DNA from: Plotosus lineatus
Taxonomy: Eukaryota > Chordata > Actinopteri > Siluriformes > Plotosidae
DNA: 64,000 nucleotides
NCBI GenBank assembly: GCA_024760905.1
Contig: CM045729.1
Span: 56,705,580-56,769,579 of the forward strand
Direction: 5' to 3'
Shown: positions 12,400 through 22,719 of the stretch, piece by piece
How the letters are laid out: each line of letters starts with the position of its first letter
How positions within the stretch are numbered: position 1 is the first letter of the stretch
The notes under the pieces: generated by a model
The model's input: only the letters and a program-made list of their open reading frames with translations
Databases searched by the model: none
What the model was told of the DNA's origin: nothing
Program-made: the position numbers and the translations under genes

Positions 12400-13915
12400 A
12401 GTGTGGAATTGCCAGAAAGAACAACAGGGGAGGAAATTTTTCGAACTGTATCAGATTACCTTGAACAAGGAGGATTGAAGTGGCAAAACTGCGTATGTGT
12501 TTGTACCGATGGAGCAGCTGCGATGCTCGGGCACACCAAAGGATTTGTAAACAGAGTGAAAGAGCAACATCCAGATGTCATTGCGACGCACTGTTTTCTG
12601 CACCGGGAAGCACTCGTTGCCAAGACACTGCCGACAAGACCTAGCCGCTGTACTGAAGGATGTAGTGCGCATGATAAACTTTGTGAAGATGAGACCTGTA
12701 AAACGCTGCATGTTCGCATCACTGTGTGAGGAAATGGGAGCGCAACATAAAGTGCTACTGCTCCACATGGCGGTCCGGTGGCTGTCCCGTGGCAAAGTTT
12801 TAGCCCGTGTGTATGAACTGCGGGAGGAGCTTAAATTGTTTTTGACCAATGAGAAGTATGATGCTGCCAAGTTGCTGTGACGTGACCAGTGGTGTGCAAG
12901 ACTGGCAAGACTGGCATATCGGGCAGATATATTTCAGCATCTGAATGACCTGAACACACGAATGCAAGGACAAAATGAAAACCTGCTCACAAGTACAGAT
13001 AAAATAAAGGGGTTTTGTTCAAAGGTACAACTCTGGAAACAACGTGTGGAAAATGCAAACCATAACATGACATAACATAACACACCCAGAAATGGCAGGG
13101 TGTCAACAGTGCTGCACTGTGTGAGACAGTAGGGAAACATTTGCAAAGTCGTGAGCAGAAGTTGTCATGTTATTTCCCTTCACTTTCCACTGATTCCCTG
13201 GACTGGGTTAGGAACCCATACACCTCAACTGCAGTTGGAATGGACATGACTTTGCAGGAGCAGGAAGAAATAACTGAACTGAGACAAAATCGTGGACTAA
13301 AACTGATCTTTGCTGATCTACCTTTGGACAGTTTTTGGCTGACTGCTGCCAAGGAGTTCCCCATTCTGGCAAACAAAGCTATTTCAATTCTGCTCCCTTT
13401 CTCCACAACATATCTTTGTGAGGTTGGCTTTTCAAGCATGACTGCTATAAAAACTAAAGGGGGCAGTGGTGGTCTAGTGGTATAGGGCGCTGGATCGCTG
13501 ATCCAAAAGGTTGGGGGTTCGAGTCCCACTGTCCACAAGGTTGTCACTGCCCCCGTGCAGCTAACTGGGTTATCAAAGGCGGGCCATGTCTCTCACTGTC
13601 TCTGGTGAGAGGCATGTAAAAGAACCATTGCTGACTTTCGTAAAGAGTAGCTGCAAAGCCGTCAGCGTGTTTCTGTCCCTTGCTAAAAAGGGTTGTGACA
13701 GGAAGGGCATCCGACGTAAAAACCTCTGCCAAATCAAACGTACGAATCAGATGATTCGCTGTGGCGACTCCCGAGTAAAAGGGAAAAAGCCGAAAGGAAG
13801 ACACTGCTATAAAAACTAAAAAAAGAGAGCTGTTGAGGAAGATCTTCGTGTGTATCTGTCTTCAATTCCTGCAAGAATATCAGCTTTGTGTTCAACTAAG
13901 CAGGCCCAGGGTTCA
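12400..13915 (+). pseudogene. hAT transposase (ZBED5/SCAND3-like), truncated and interrupted
   Basis: Recognisable blocks in order: [18 protein letters not shown] then [20 protein letters not shown] (the second catalytic region of hAT RNase H-like folds) and [16 protein letters not shown] (12400-12640, frame 1); after a frameshift, [20 protein letters not shown] (about 12755-12815); then [20 protein letters not shown] and [15 protein letters not shown] (13330-13441), the C-terminal dimerisation region. After the [12 protein letters not shown] resumes at about 13825. The BED zinc finger and first catalytic part are missing. The frame is broken in at least two places. Confidence 0.9.
13459..13802 (+). 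mobile_element. SINE I with RTE-type tail, 18-bp TSD
   Basis: A tRNA-derived head (A box tggtctagtgg, B box ggttcgagtcc) starts gggggcagtggtgg. The body runs to cagcgtgtttctgtc. The tail is the RTE-like tgacaggaagggcatccgac ... gattcgctgtggcgactccc ... aaaagccgaaaggaag. The TSD actgctataaaaactaaa occurs at 13441-13458 and 13803-13820. It splits the hAT transposase between AIKTK and KRELL. The best-preserved example of this variant. Confidence 0.97.
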
Positions 13916-14063
13916 CACTGAGTAAATAAGTTTAGACTGGATGTTCATTATATTTCAATAAATATACTTGTTGCAACATTTTTGTTCCGTGGTGTGCCTC
14001 GTGATTTTTCTAATGTAAAAGGTGTGCCTTGACTCAAAAAGCTTGGGAAACACTGGTCTATAG

Positions 14064-14311
14064 AGCTGCATCCCTTGGTTAAACAGAGTTGTGTCAAATC
14101 ATCTAAAAATACTATGAGTGTTGGTACATATGATCGTGCTCTATTTATTAGATATTTGTAGATATTTCACCAGATCAAAAGATGTCATACTGTATTCCCT
14201 TTTCATGACTGTTTTTGTGCAATAATTGGTCCCTTAAATGGATCATTCCTATTATTTTTCCTTAAGAAAACTAAAGCAAGTTATTATTAACAAAAAAAAA
14301 AAAAAAACTTT
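14064..14311. other. Unassigned AT-rich stretch
   Basis: No motif was seen; ends in a poly(A) run of about 18 bases at 14291-14308. Confidence 0.4.
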
Positions 14312-14324
14312 AATCATGTCAATG

Positions 14325-14585
14325 GCAGTAGTTGTGGTCTTGTGGTAAGGTGCTGGATTACTGATCCCAAGGTCAAGGGTTCAAGCTCCACTCTTTCAAC
14401 GGGTTGTCACTGCTGTCCTCCCAGTGCAGCTAACTGGGTTATCAAAGGTCTGTTGTGAGAACCATTGCTCAATAAGAGTAGACTGGATAGCCTTCAGCAT
14501 CCAGGGTGTTTTCTGTTCAGCTGAGATAAGCATCAGCCTCCCCTGACCCTAATTAGGATTAAGCAGTTCAAAAAATGGATGACTG
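14325..14585 (+). mobile_element. SINE I, L2-type tail, degraded
   Basis: The head tggtcttgtggtaaggtgct and B box gggttcaagctcc are altered, and the body has a deletion. The tail is ccctaattaggattaagcag. The imperfect TSD aatcatRtcaatg lies at 14312-14324 and 14586-14598. Older than the copies with cleaner TSDs. Confidence 0.85.
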
Positions 14586-14689
14586 AATCATATCAATGTC
14601 AATAATTAATTAATTAATATGTGGTAAATACAAATAACAGACTCTGATAATGTAGAAATTACATTTATGTTTTACGCTTGTTAGAACTC

Positions 14690-14836
14690 CGTGACGAACA
14701 ATGGGTCGAAGGCACACGAAAAGCATCATGGGTATTATAGAGATGCAGCTCAATAATAGCCAATGGGAGGGAGCTGCATCTCCGTGATGAACAATGGGTC
14801 GAAGGCACACGAAAAGCATCATGGGTATTATGGATG
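14690..14836. repeat. Direct repeat, about 53-bp units 93 bp apart
   Basis: The unit cgtga(c/t)gaacaatgggtcg followed by aaggcacacgaaaagcatca and tgggtattat occurs from 14690 and again from 14783. No element type was recognised. Confidence 0.85.
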
Positions 14837-15734
14837 AAGAGGTTACAATTTGCCAAATAGCACACTGACTGGTCTGAAGAGAAATGGTGCAGCATTTTGC
14901 GGACTGATGGTGTTCTTTTTGGGTATAGTGGCCGTAAACAGGTTGGCAAATGACCCTCAAACACTGAATTTAAGCCTCAGTACACCATGAAGACATGAAT
15001 CATGCTGGTGCTGGGGATGTTTCTCATACCATGGTGTCAAGCCTATTTATCGCATACCAGGGATCAGTGGATCAGTTGGAATACATCAAAATACTTGAAG
15101 AGCTCGTGCTGCCTTATGCGGAAGAGGAAATGCCCTTGAAATGTATATTCCTACAAGACAACAACCCCAAATACACCAATAAACGGGCAACATCTTGGTT
15201 TCAGACCAATACATTTTATGTTATTGGCCAGCCCAATCCCAGAACCTTAATCAAATAGAAAACTTATGCAGTTTGTGAGGCAAAATCAAGAAACACAGAA
15301 CTGTGGAATGTAGTCCAATCATCATGGGCCAGGATACCTGCTCACAGGTGGCAGAAGTCAGTTGACTTCATGCAAAACAGATGTAGGGCAGTGCACAGAA
15401 ACAGTGATTATACAACTAAATATTAGTTCAGTGATTTAAAGAAAAGCAAAATCTTACAACATTTTTCAGTTTATGTCATGAATGCTTGAGTTTGTAAAGA
15501 AGAAATGAAGAGACTTCTATTTTTTTAATCAATCTACTATTCACTTTTCTTCAATTTCTTGAAAGGAATAACACAAATTTGATATATTTATCTTCATGTT
15601 TTGATTTGGAATAGAATTTGTAGGTGTTTCCAGTGCATTTGTGTGTATGAAAATAAATGCTATTACAGTATAAGGAATTCAAGCTTTATTCACTTTTTTT
15701 TAAACACACTGCTAATATTTTAAAGACAACAATA
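14837..15734 (+). mobile_element. Tc1-like element remnant, 5'-truncated
   Basis: The right end ttaaacacactgctaatatt resembles the Tc1 inverted repeat that begins with a version of ACAGTTGTGTTCAAAATAAT. The left half and left TIR are missing. The transposase remnant reads on the plus strand. Followed by unassigned sequence to the hAT at 15913. Confidence 0.75.
14845..15420 (+). pseudogene. Tc1 transposase C-terminal remnant
   Basis: Blocks: HTDWSEEKW (14870), YKGS-type glycine region near MNHAGAGDVSHTMV (14995), VDQLEYIKILEELVLPYAEE then MPLKCIFLQDNNPKYTNKRA (15070-15190; the second catalytic Asp region), ATSWFQTN, QPNPRTLIK in place of SPDLNPIEN. The SPDLNPIE block is frameshifted, and later text resembles WNVVQSSWARIPAHR (about 15305). 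Non-functional. Confidence 0.85.
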
Positions 15735-16087
15735 TATGTAATGTCGACTATGTAACAGACGTATGCAAATAGATACAGGTTCGATTGAGTACTTTTATCC
15801 AAAACCTGCAGTGACCTTAGCAGTCAACACTACAAATGGATGAATCTCTGGTGTCATGCAGAGCTGGACAGAACATCAGTTTTACTGGTTAATTGGAATG
15901 TTTGGTTTTGGACAGGGGTCGGCAACCCAAAATGTTCAAAGAGTTATATTGGACCAAAAAAACCTAAAAACAAATATGTCTGGAGCCGCAAAAAATTATA
16001 TGATTAAATGTTTATTTTTTTCTGCAGCACATGCTGGAGGGTGACTACTCTGTTGTACGATATTTGGTGCGTTAAGTTTAACTTCCA

Positions 16088-16774
16088 TTACGATTGTAAT
16101 GTATTATGTTTTGCTGCATTGATGAAATTCAATAAAGAAATCAGTGGCCCATCAGAGTTTACATACCTGCACAACAGCGCTGTCTGTTTAATGTAAATCA
16201 AATCACATGACTCATCACAGGCGATTGAGTATTCTGGAGCTGAATTAATGTCCTTGATTTGCTGATTGGTGATGTTGCCTGCCATTTTAATGGCACTTTC
16301 ACTGACTTTGTGAAAACAGATGCTCTGATATTTTAATGAATGAATCCTTCATGTGATCACCATCTGTGCACCATCTCCACGCTTTATTATCTCTCAGGTT
16401 TCAACAAAACTAGCAGCAGTAGTGAAGTTTGGAGATGCAATCCACTTCTTAAATCAATCTTTGCCCTCCTCTAATTTTTCCCATATTACTGCAATCGCAC
16501 TTTTTTTCTCAATCCCAACTGAATGGTTGGCTGCAAATTTCACATGCCTTCCCTGGAAATGTCTTTCCAAATGACTCTTTTTGTTATTTGAGAGCTTCTC
16601 ATTACAAAGCAAATATGCAGGCAATCCTTCCTCATTGACAATGAAAGCAAATGATTCAGTCCATTCTTCCTTGAATCCTCTACTCTCGTTAGGCCACTCA
16701 TTTTTTTTTCTGGTTGACAGATTTTTCAGCACAAATTTAGTGATGACGGAGGAAATAAGAAAAAAAAAGGCCAC
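16088..16774 (-). pseudogene. hAT transposase N-terminal part (GTF2IRD2-like)
   Basis: The N-terminal zinc-finger-like region reads EWTESFAFIVNEEGLPAYLL, CNEKLSNNKKSHLERHFQGR and HVKFA (16680-16530). A second frame (16285-16088) reads NITNQQIKDINSAPEYSIAC, DESCD (a catalytic Asp block) and TALLCRYVNSDGP. Both are typical of the Charlie-type hAT transposases related to the GTF2IRD2 tail. Stops lie between the blocks, and the C-terminal part is not visible. Confidence 0.88.
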
Positions 16775-17547
16775 TAGATTTAAATTATTATTATTTACAA
16801 CTTTGAAAAAAAAAGTGTAGAGGGAAAAATCTAAAAAAAAAAAAAAATGTTGTTATTTTGTTATTTTCACACCAAGTACTCTCCTACCTGGCTCCCTGAT
16901 CACATTTTCTGTAGTTGTCCAGTCATCTGGAAGCACTTCCTGACCACCCAAAGCCTGTTTCAACTCCTCCTTGAAGACAACACTACACTCTTCCTTTTTC
17001 AACTTCCACCACTTTGTCTTCTGCTCTGCCTTTGCCTTCTTCACCTTCCTCACCATCAGCGTCATCCTGCACACCACCATCCTATGCTGTTTGGCAACAC
17101 TCTCACCCACTACTACTTTGCAGTCACTGACGTCCTTCAAATTACATCGCCTGCACAAGATACTACTTGTGATACTACTTGTGTGCTCCTACCTCTGCTT
17201 TTATAAGTCACCCTATGCTCCTGTCTCTTCTGGAAGAAAGTATTTACCATAGCCATTTCCATCCTTTTTGCAAAATCTACCAACATCTGTCCTTCTGTGT
17301 TCCTGTCCTGGATACCAAACCTGCCCATCACTTCCTCGTCCCCTCTGTTGCCTGCACCACAATGTCCATTGAAGTCTGCCCCAATGACCACTCTTTCACC
17401 TCTGGGGGTACTCTGCATCACTTCATCTAACTCACTCCAGAATCTCTCCTTCTCTTTTAGCTCACATCCTGCCTGTGGGGCATAAGCACTAACAACATTG
17501 AACATCACGCCTTCAAATTCAACTTGAGACTCATCACTCTATCTGAC

Positions 17548-20500
17548 GCATCCTAATGCAGCCATGAGGCGGGGGGGGGGGGCACTAACCAGTGTCTCTC
17601 CCCCTTATGCCGGTCCCAAGCCCGGATAAATGCAGAGGGTTGCGACAGGAAGGGCATCCGGCGTAAAACTTCTGCCACATTTAAAAATGCAAATGATCAA
17701 TACAGAATTCATACCGGATCGGTCGAGGCCCAGGTTAACAACAACCGCCATCAGTGCTGTCAATCAACAGGGTGCTGATGGAAATTGGACTACTGTTGGT
17801 CGAAGACGTCGAAGAAGGAGAGGCAGGAGGCGTGTCCATATGCAGAGAGAGAAGAGGAAATGCGTGAGCCTAGGACTGAGAGTAGGGACTTTGAATGTTG
17901 GAACTATGCAAGGAAAAGATAGGGAGCTGGCTGACATGATGCAGAGGAGGAAGGTGGACATACTGTGTGTTCAGGAGACAAGGTGGAAGGGTAGCAAGGC
18001 TAGAAGCTTAGGAGCAGGGTTTAAACTGTTTTATAATGGTGTGGATGGGAAGAGAAATGGAGCAGGAGTCATCTTGAAGGAGGGGTTTGTCAGGAATGTT
18101 CGAGAAGTCAAAAGAGTGTCAGACAGAGTGATGAGTCTCAAGTTAGAAATTGAAGGCGTGATGGTCAATGTTGTTAGTGCTTATGCCCCACAGGCAGGAT
18201 GTAAGCTAGAAGAGAAGGAGAGATTCTGGAGTGAGTTAGATGAAGTGATGCAGAGTACCCCCAGAGGTGAAAGAGTGGTCATTGGAGCAGACTTCAATGG
18301 ACATGTTGGTGCATGCAACAGAGGGGACGAGGAAGTGATGGGCAGGTTTGGTATCCAGGACAGGAACACAGAAGGACAGATGTTGATCGATTTTGCAAAA
18401 ATGATGGAAATGGCTGTGGTGAATACTTTCTTCAAGAAGAAACAGAAGCATAGGGTGACTTATAAAAGCGGAGGTAAGAGCACACAGGTAGACTACATCT
18501 TGTGTAGGCGATGTAATTTGAAGTCAGTGACTGCAAAGTAGTAGTGGGTGAGAGTGTTGCCAAACAGCATAGGATGGTGGTGTGCAGGATGACACTGATG
18601 GTGAGAAAGGTGAAAAAGGCAAAGGCAGAGCAGAAGACAAAGTGGTGGAAGCTGAAAAAGGAAGAGTGTCGTGTTGTCTTCAAGGAGGAGTTGAAACAGG
18701 CTTTGGGTAGTCAGGAAGTGCTTCCAGAGGACTGGACAACCACAGCCAATGTGATCAGGGAGACCGGTAGGAGAGTACTTGGTGTGTCCTCTGGAAGGAA
18801 AGTAGATAAGGAAACTTGGTGGTGGAATGAGGAAGTGCAGGAGTGTGTACAAAAGAAGAGGTTAGCCAAGAAGAAGTGGGACATTGAGAGGACTGAAGAG
18901 AGTAAACAGGAGTACAGGAGACACAGCGTAAGGCGAAGGTAGCAGTGTCAAAGGCCAAACAGAGGGCGTATGATGACTTGTATGATAGGTTGAACAGTAA
19001 GGAGGAGAAAATGATCTATACAGGTTGGCACAGCAGAGAAATAGAGATGGGAAAGACGTGCAGCAAGTTAGAGTGATAAAGGACAGAGAGGGAAATGTAT
19101 TGACTGATGACAGAAGTGTGCTGGGAAGATGGAAAGAGTACTTTGAAGAGCTGATGAATGAGGAAAATGAGAGAGAAAAAAGAGTAGAAAGGGTGACCGT
19201 TGAGGAGCAGGAAGTAGCAAAGATTAGTAAAGGAGAAGTGAGGAGGGCATTGAAGAGGATGAAGAGTGGAAAGGCAGTTGGCCCTGATGACATACCAGTT
19301 GAGGTATGGAAGTGTCTAGGGGAGGTAGCAGTAGATTTTCTGACAAGAATATTCAACAAGGTCTTCGAAAGTGAGCAGATGCCAGAGGAATGGAGGAGAA
19401 GTGTGCTTGTGCCCATTTTTAAGAACAAGGGAGATGTACAGAGTTGTGGCAACTACAGAGGGATAAAGTTGATGAGCCATACAATGAAGCTATGGGAAAG
19501 AATAGTGGAAGCAAGAGTAAGGGCAGAGGTCAGCATTTGTGAACAACAGTTTGGTTTCATGCCAAGAAAGAGATGTTAATAGAGAAGTACAGAGAAGGTC
19601 AGAAGGAGCTGCATTGTGCCTTTGTGGATCTGGAGAAAGCATATGACAGGGTGCCGAGAGAAGAACTGTGGTATTGTATGAGGAAGTCTGGAGTGACAGA
19701 GAAGTATGTTAGAGTGGTGCAGGACATGTATGAGAGATGTAAGACAGTGGTGAGGTGTGCTGTCGGTGTGACAGAAGAGTTCAAGGTGGAGGTGGGACTG
19801 CATCAAGGGTCAGCTCTCAGCCCCTTCTTGTTTGCTGTACTGATGGACAGGCTGACAGACGAGGTTAGACAAGAATCTCCATGGACTATGATGTTTGCAG
19901 ATGACATTGTGATCTGTAGTGAGAGCAGAGACCAAGTGGAGGAAAATCCAGAGAGGTGGAGGTATGCCCTGGAAAGGAGGGGATTGAAGGTTAGTCTTAG
20001 TAAGACAGAATACATGTGTGTGAACGACAAGGACCCAAGAGGAACTTTGAGGTTACAGGGGGCAGAGATAAAGGCTCAACAATCCAGCGCAATGGAGAGT
20101 GTGGAAAAGAGGTCAAGAAGCGCGTGCAGGCAGGTCGGAATGGATGGAGAAAAGTGTCCGGTGTGATGTGTGATAGGAGAGTATCGGTAAGAATGAAGGG
20201 AAAAGTGTACAAGACGGTGATGAGGCCAGCAATGTTGTATGGTTTAGAGACAGTGGCCCTGGGGAAAAGACAGGAGTCAGAGTTGGAGGTAGCAGAGATG
20301 AAAATGTTGAGGTTCTCTTTGGGAGTAACGAGGATGGATAGGATCAGAAATGAGTACATCAGAGGGACAGCACATGTTAGATGTTTTGGAGACAAAGTCA
20401 GAGAGGCTAGATTGAGATGGTTTGGACATGTACAGAGGAGGGATAGTGAGTATATTGGTCGTAGGATGCTGAGGTTAGAACTACCAGGCAAAAGGCCCAG

Positions 20501-20654
20501 AGGAAGACCAAAGAGAAGATTTATGGATGCGGTGAAGGTGGACATGAAGGTCGTTGGAGTAAGAGTAGAAGATGCAGAGGATAGGGAGAGATGGAGGCAG
20601 ATCATTTGCTGTGGCGACCCCTGAAGGGAACAGCCGAAAGGAAAAGAAGAAGAA
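17548..20654 (+). mobile_element. RTE LINE, copy 3, near full length, inserted in copy 2
   Basis: A plus-strand element of 3107 bp with a 20-bp TSD gactcatcactctRtctgac at 17528-17547 and 20655-20674. The 5' end has atgcagccatgaggc and a G run; the 3' end is gaacagccgaaaggaaaag plus (GAA)n. The endonuclease frame 17630-18541 (303 residues) is broken by a 4-base loss near 18522. The linker and RT follow in shifted frames (18544-18942, 19025-19579, 19573-20166, 20016-20624). RT motifs FVDLEKAYDRVP, GLHQGSALSPF and MMFADDIVIC are present. Small deletions at about 19569 (loss after MPRKR) and 20073 disrupt it. Inactive, but recent-looking. Confidence 0.97.
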
Positions 20655-20985
20655 GACTCATCACTCTGTCTGACACTCTTAACTTCTAGAACATTTCTGA
20701 CAAACTCCTCCTTCAAGATGACTCTGACTCCATTTCTCTTCCCATCCACAGCATGATAGATAGATAGATAGATAGATAGATACAGCTTTATTAATCTCAC
20801 AATGGAGAAATTCACTGTTACAGGCTCTTGAGGTATCATCAGTAGGGGGTGCAAAAATAGATACGAATACAAACATACACACATACATATATATTATACA
20901 AGTAAATAAATAAATAGATACATAAATAGTATAAATTAATAAACAATAAAAGAAAAGAAGGGAACGACTTTGTAGACTGGCCTAT

Positions 20986-21398
20986 TAGCGTAGGCCTCCG
21001 TCAGTCCCGAAGGACTATGGCTGCGCTCTGGCCAGTATCCCGACTGGTGATACTCCCCAGTGCACAGAGCCTGGGTAGGGAGTAATGAGGGACAGGCTGT
21101 TACCCAAGCAGCAAGTCCCCCCCCTGTCTCGGCGCCACCGGAAGGATCCAATGGAAAGGCAAATGCCGATACGACTGGGTTCCAGTGCCGCTGCAGGAGA
21201 GAAACTACGGTCAATTTAGAACGGCCAATTAACCTACAGTGCACGTCTTTGGATTATGGGGAAACCGAGCACCGGAGGAAACCCGCACAAGCACGGGGAG
21301 AACATGCAAACTCCACACAGAAACGCCCAGGCCGGGAATCGAACCCGGGCCTTCTTGCTGTGAGGCGGATGTGCTAACCACTACGCCACCGTGCCGCC
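20986..21398 (-). mobile_element. SINE II, 12-bp TSD, inserted in Rex1 3' UTR
   Basis: Minus-strand tRNA-derived head: ggcggcacggtggcgtagtg (A box) and gggttcgattccc (B box). The core is gtgtggagtttgcatgttct then ccccgtgcttgtgcgggttt. The 3' part ends with agtccttcgggactgacgga then ggcctacgc. The TSD agactggcctat lies at 20974-20985 and 21399-21410, and the uninterrupted target is seen in the Rex1 copy at 35811-35826. Not a functional tRNA gene. Confidence 0.97.
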
Positions 21399-22054
21399 AG
21401 ACTGGCCTATATTCAAGTGTAAATGTATCTGAGGGCGGAGTAGATGGGTTGATATGGTTCACAGTCAGTGGGGTAGATGTGGTTGATTAAAGTGCACGGG
21501 ATTTTTATTGCACATAACCGGTATTTTCACAGACAGTTACAAAGTTGCGTTGTACAGTCTGACAGCGGTGGGAATGAACGACCTGCGGTAGCGCTCCTTC
21601 CTGCACTGAGGATGTCTCAGTCGTCCACTGAAGGAGCTACTCAGCTTCTCTACAGTCTGGTGCAGTGAGTGAGAGCTGTTGACCAAGATGGATGTGAGCT
21701 TTGCTACCATCCTCCTCTCACTCACCTCCTCCACAGAGTCCAGTGGGCAGCCTAGGAGAGAGCTGGCCCTCCTGACCAGCTTGCTCAGTCTCTTTCTGTC
21801 CCGCTCTGTGCTGCCCGGGGCCCAGCAGATGGCAGCGTAGAGGATTGCAGAGGCTACCACAGAGTCATAAAAAGTCCTGAGTAGAGGTCTGCATACTCCG
21901 AAGGACCTGAGTCTCCTCAGAAGGTGGAGGCGACTCTGGCCCTTCTTGTACAGGGCGTTGGTGTTGTGGGACCAGTCCAGTTTATTGTTAAAGTGAACGC
22001 CCAAGTATTTGAAACTGGTCACTATCTCAATGTCCTGTCCCTGCACGTTCACTA

Positions 22055-22083
22055 GTGAGTGTGTGTGTGTGTGTGTGTGTGTT
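22055..22083. repeat. (GT)n inside Rex1 reading frame
   Basis: Encodes the HTHTHTHT stretch of the Rex1 RT frame on the minus strand. A shorter version is in the other Rex1 copy at 35137-35162. Confidence 0.9.
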
Positions 22084-22719
22084 AGTGTGCTTCTTCTGAA
22101 GTCGACCACCATCTCCTTCGTCTTCCTGGTGTTCAAGCACAAGTGGTTGCGCTCACACCGGTCCACGAAGTCAACGATGACCGACCGGTACTCCAGCTCG
22201 TTCCCCTCTGACACACGGCCCGCGATGGCGGAGTCATCCGAGAACTTTTGGAGGTGGCAGCTGTCTGTGCTATAGCTGAAGTCCGAGGTATAAATGTTGA
22301 AAAGGAGGGGTGAGAGGACGGTGGCCTGTGGTGTCCCCGTGCTGCAGACTGCCACCTTTGACTTTGACTGTGATAAAACAGCTTAAACCCTGCTCCTAAG
22401 CTTCAAGCCTTGCTACCTTTCCACCTGGTCTCCTGAACACACAGTATGTCCACCTTCCTCCTCTGCATCATGTCAGCCAGCTCTCTACCTTTTCCTGCCA
22501 TCGTTCCAACATTCAAAGTCCTTACTCTCAGTCCTAGACTCATGCCTTTCCTCTTCTCTCTCTCTCTGCCTACGGACACGCCTCCCGCCTCTCCTTCTTC
22601 GACATCTTCGACCAACAGTAGTACAATTTCCACCAGCACCCTGTTAGTTGACAGCACTGATGGCGGTCGCTGTTAACCCGGGCCTCGACCAATCCGGTAT
22701 GACATTCTTTGTAGTGACT

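Larger units (their letters stand above)
12367..14055 (+). mobile_element. hAT transposon (ZBED/SCAND3-like), exact 8-bp TSD
   Basis: The left end is CAGTGTTTGCCAACCCCTGT and the right end agcttgggaaacactg, flanked by gtctatag at 12359-12366 and 14056-14063. Coding sequence starts almost at the left terminus, so the 5' half of the original element is deleted. The insertion is dated later than the hAT right end at 12077 only by position. A SINE interrupts it at 13459-13802. Confidence 0.93.
20754..22370 (-). mobile_element. Rex1/Babar-type LINE, copy 1, 5'-truncated
   Basis: A CR1-group LINE on the minus strand. Its 3' end at the left has a (GATA)n tail (20755-20781) and the 3' UTR text ctttattaatctcacaatgg. 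The RT C-terminal frame is 22355-21537 (272 residues): GTPQATVLSPLLFNIYTSDF, FSDDSAIAG (the RT catalytic box with S in place of A), FKYLGVHFNNKLDWSHN, LRTFYDSVVASAILYA. It is 5'-truncated at about 22370 and lies in RTE copy 2 (interrupted at tgata). Its 3' UTR holds a SINE (20986-21398). Confidence 0.93.

Noticed and set aside
13472..13545. tRNA gene
   Set aside because: A and B boxes are present but there is no proper cloverleaf, and the unit continues into a SINE body with a TSD. The same holds for 21330-21398 and 59330-59400.
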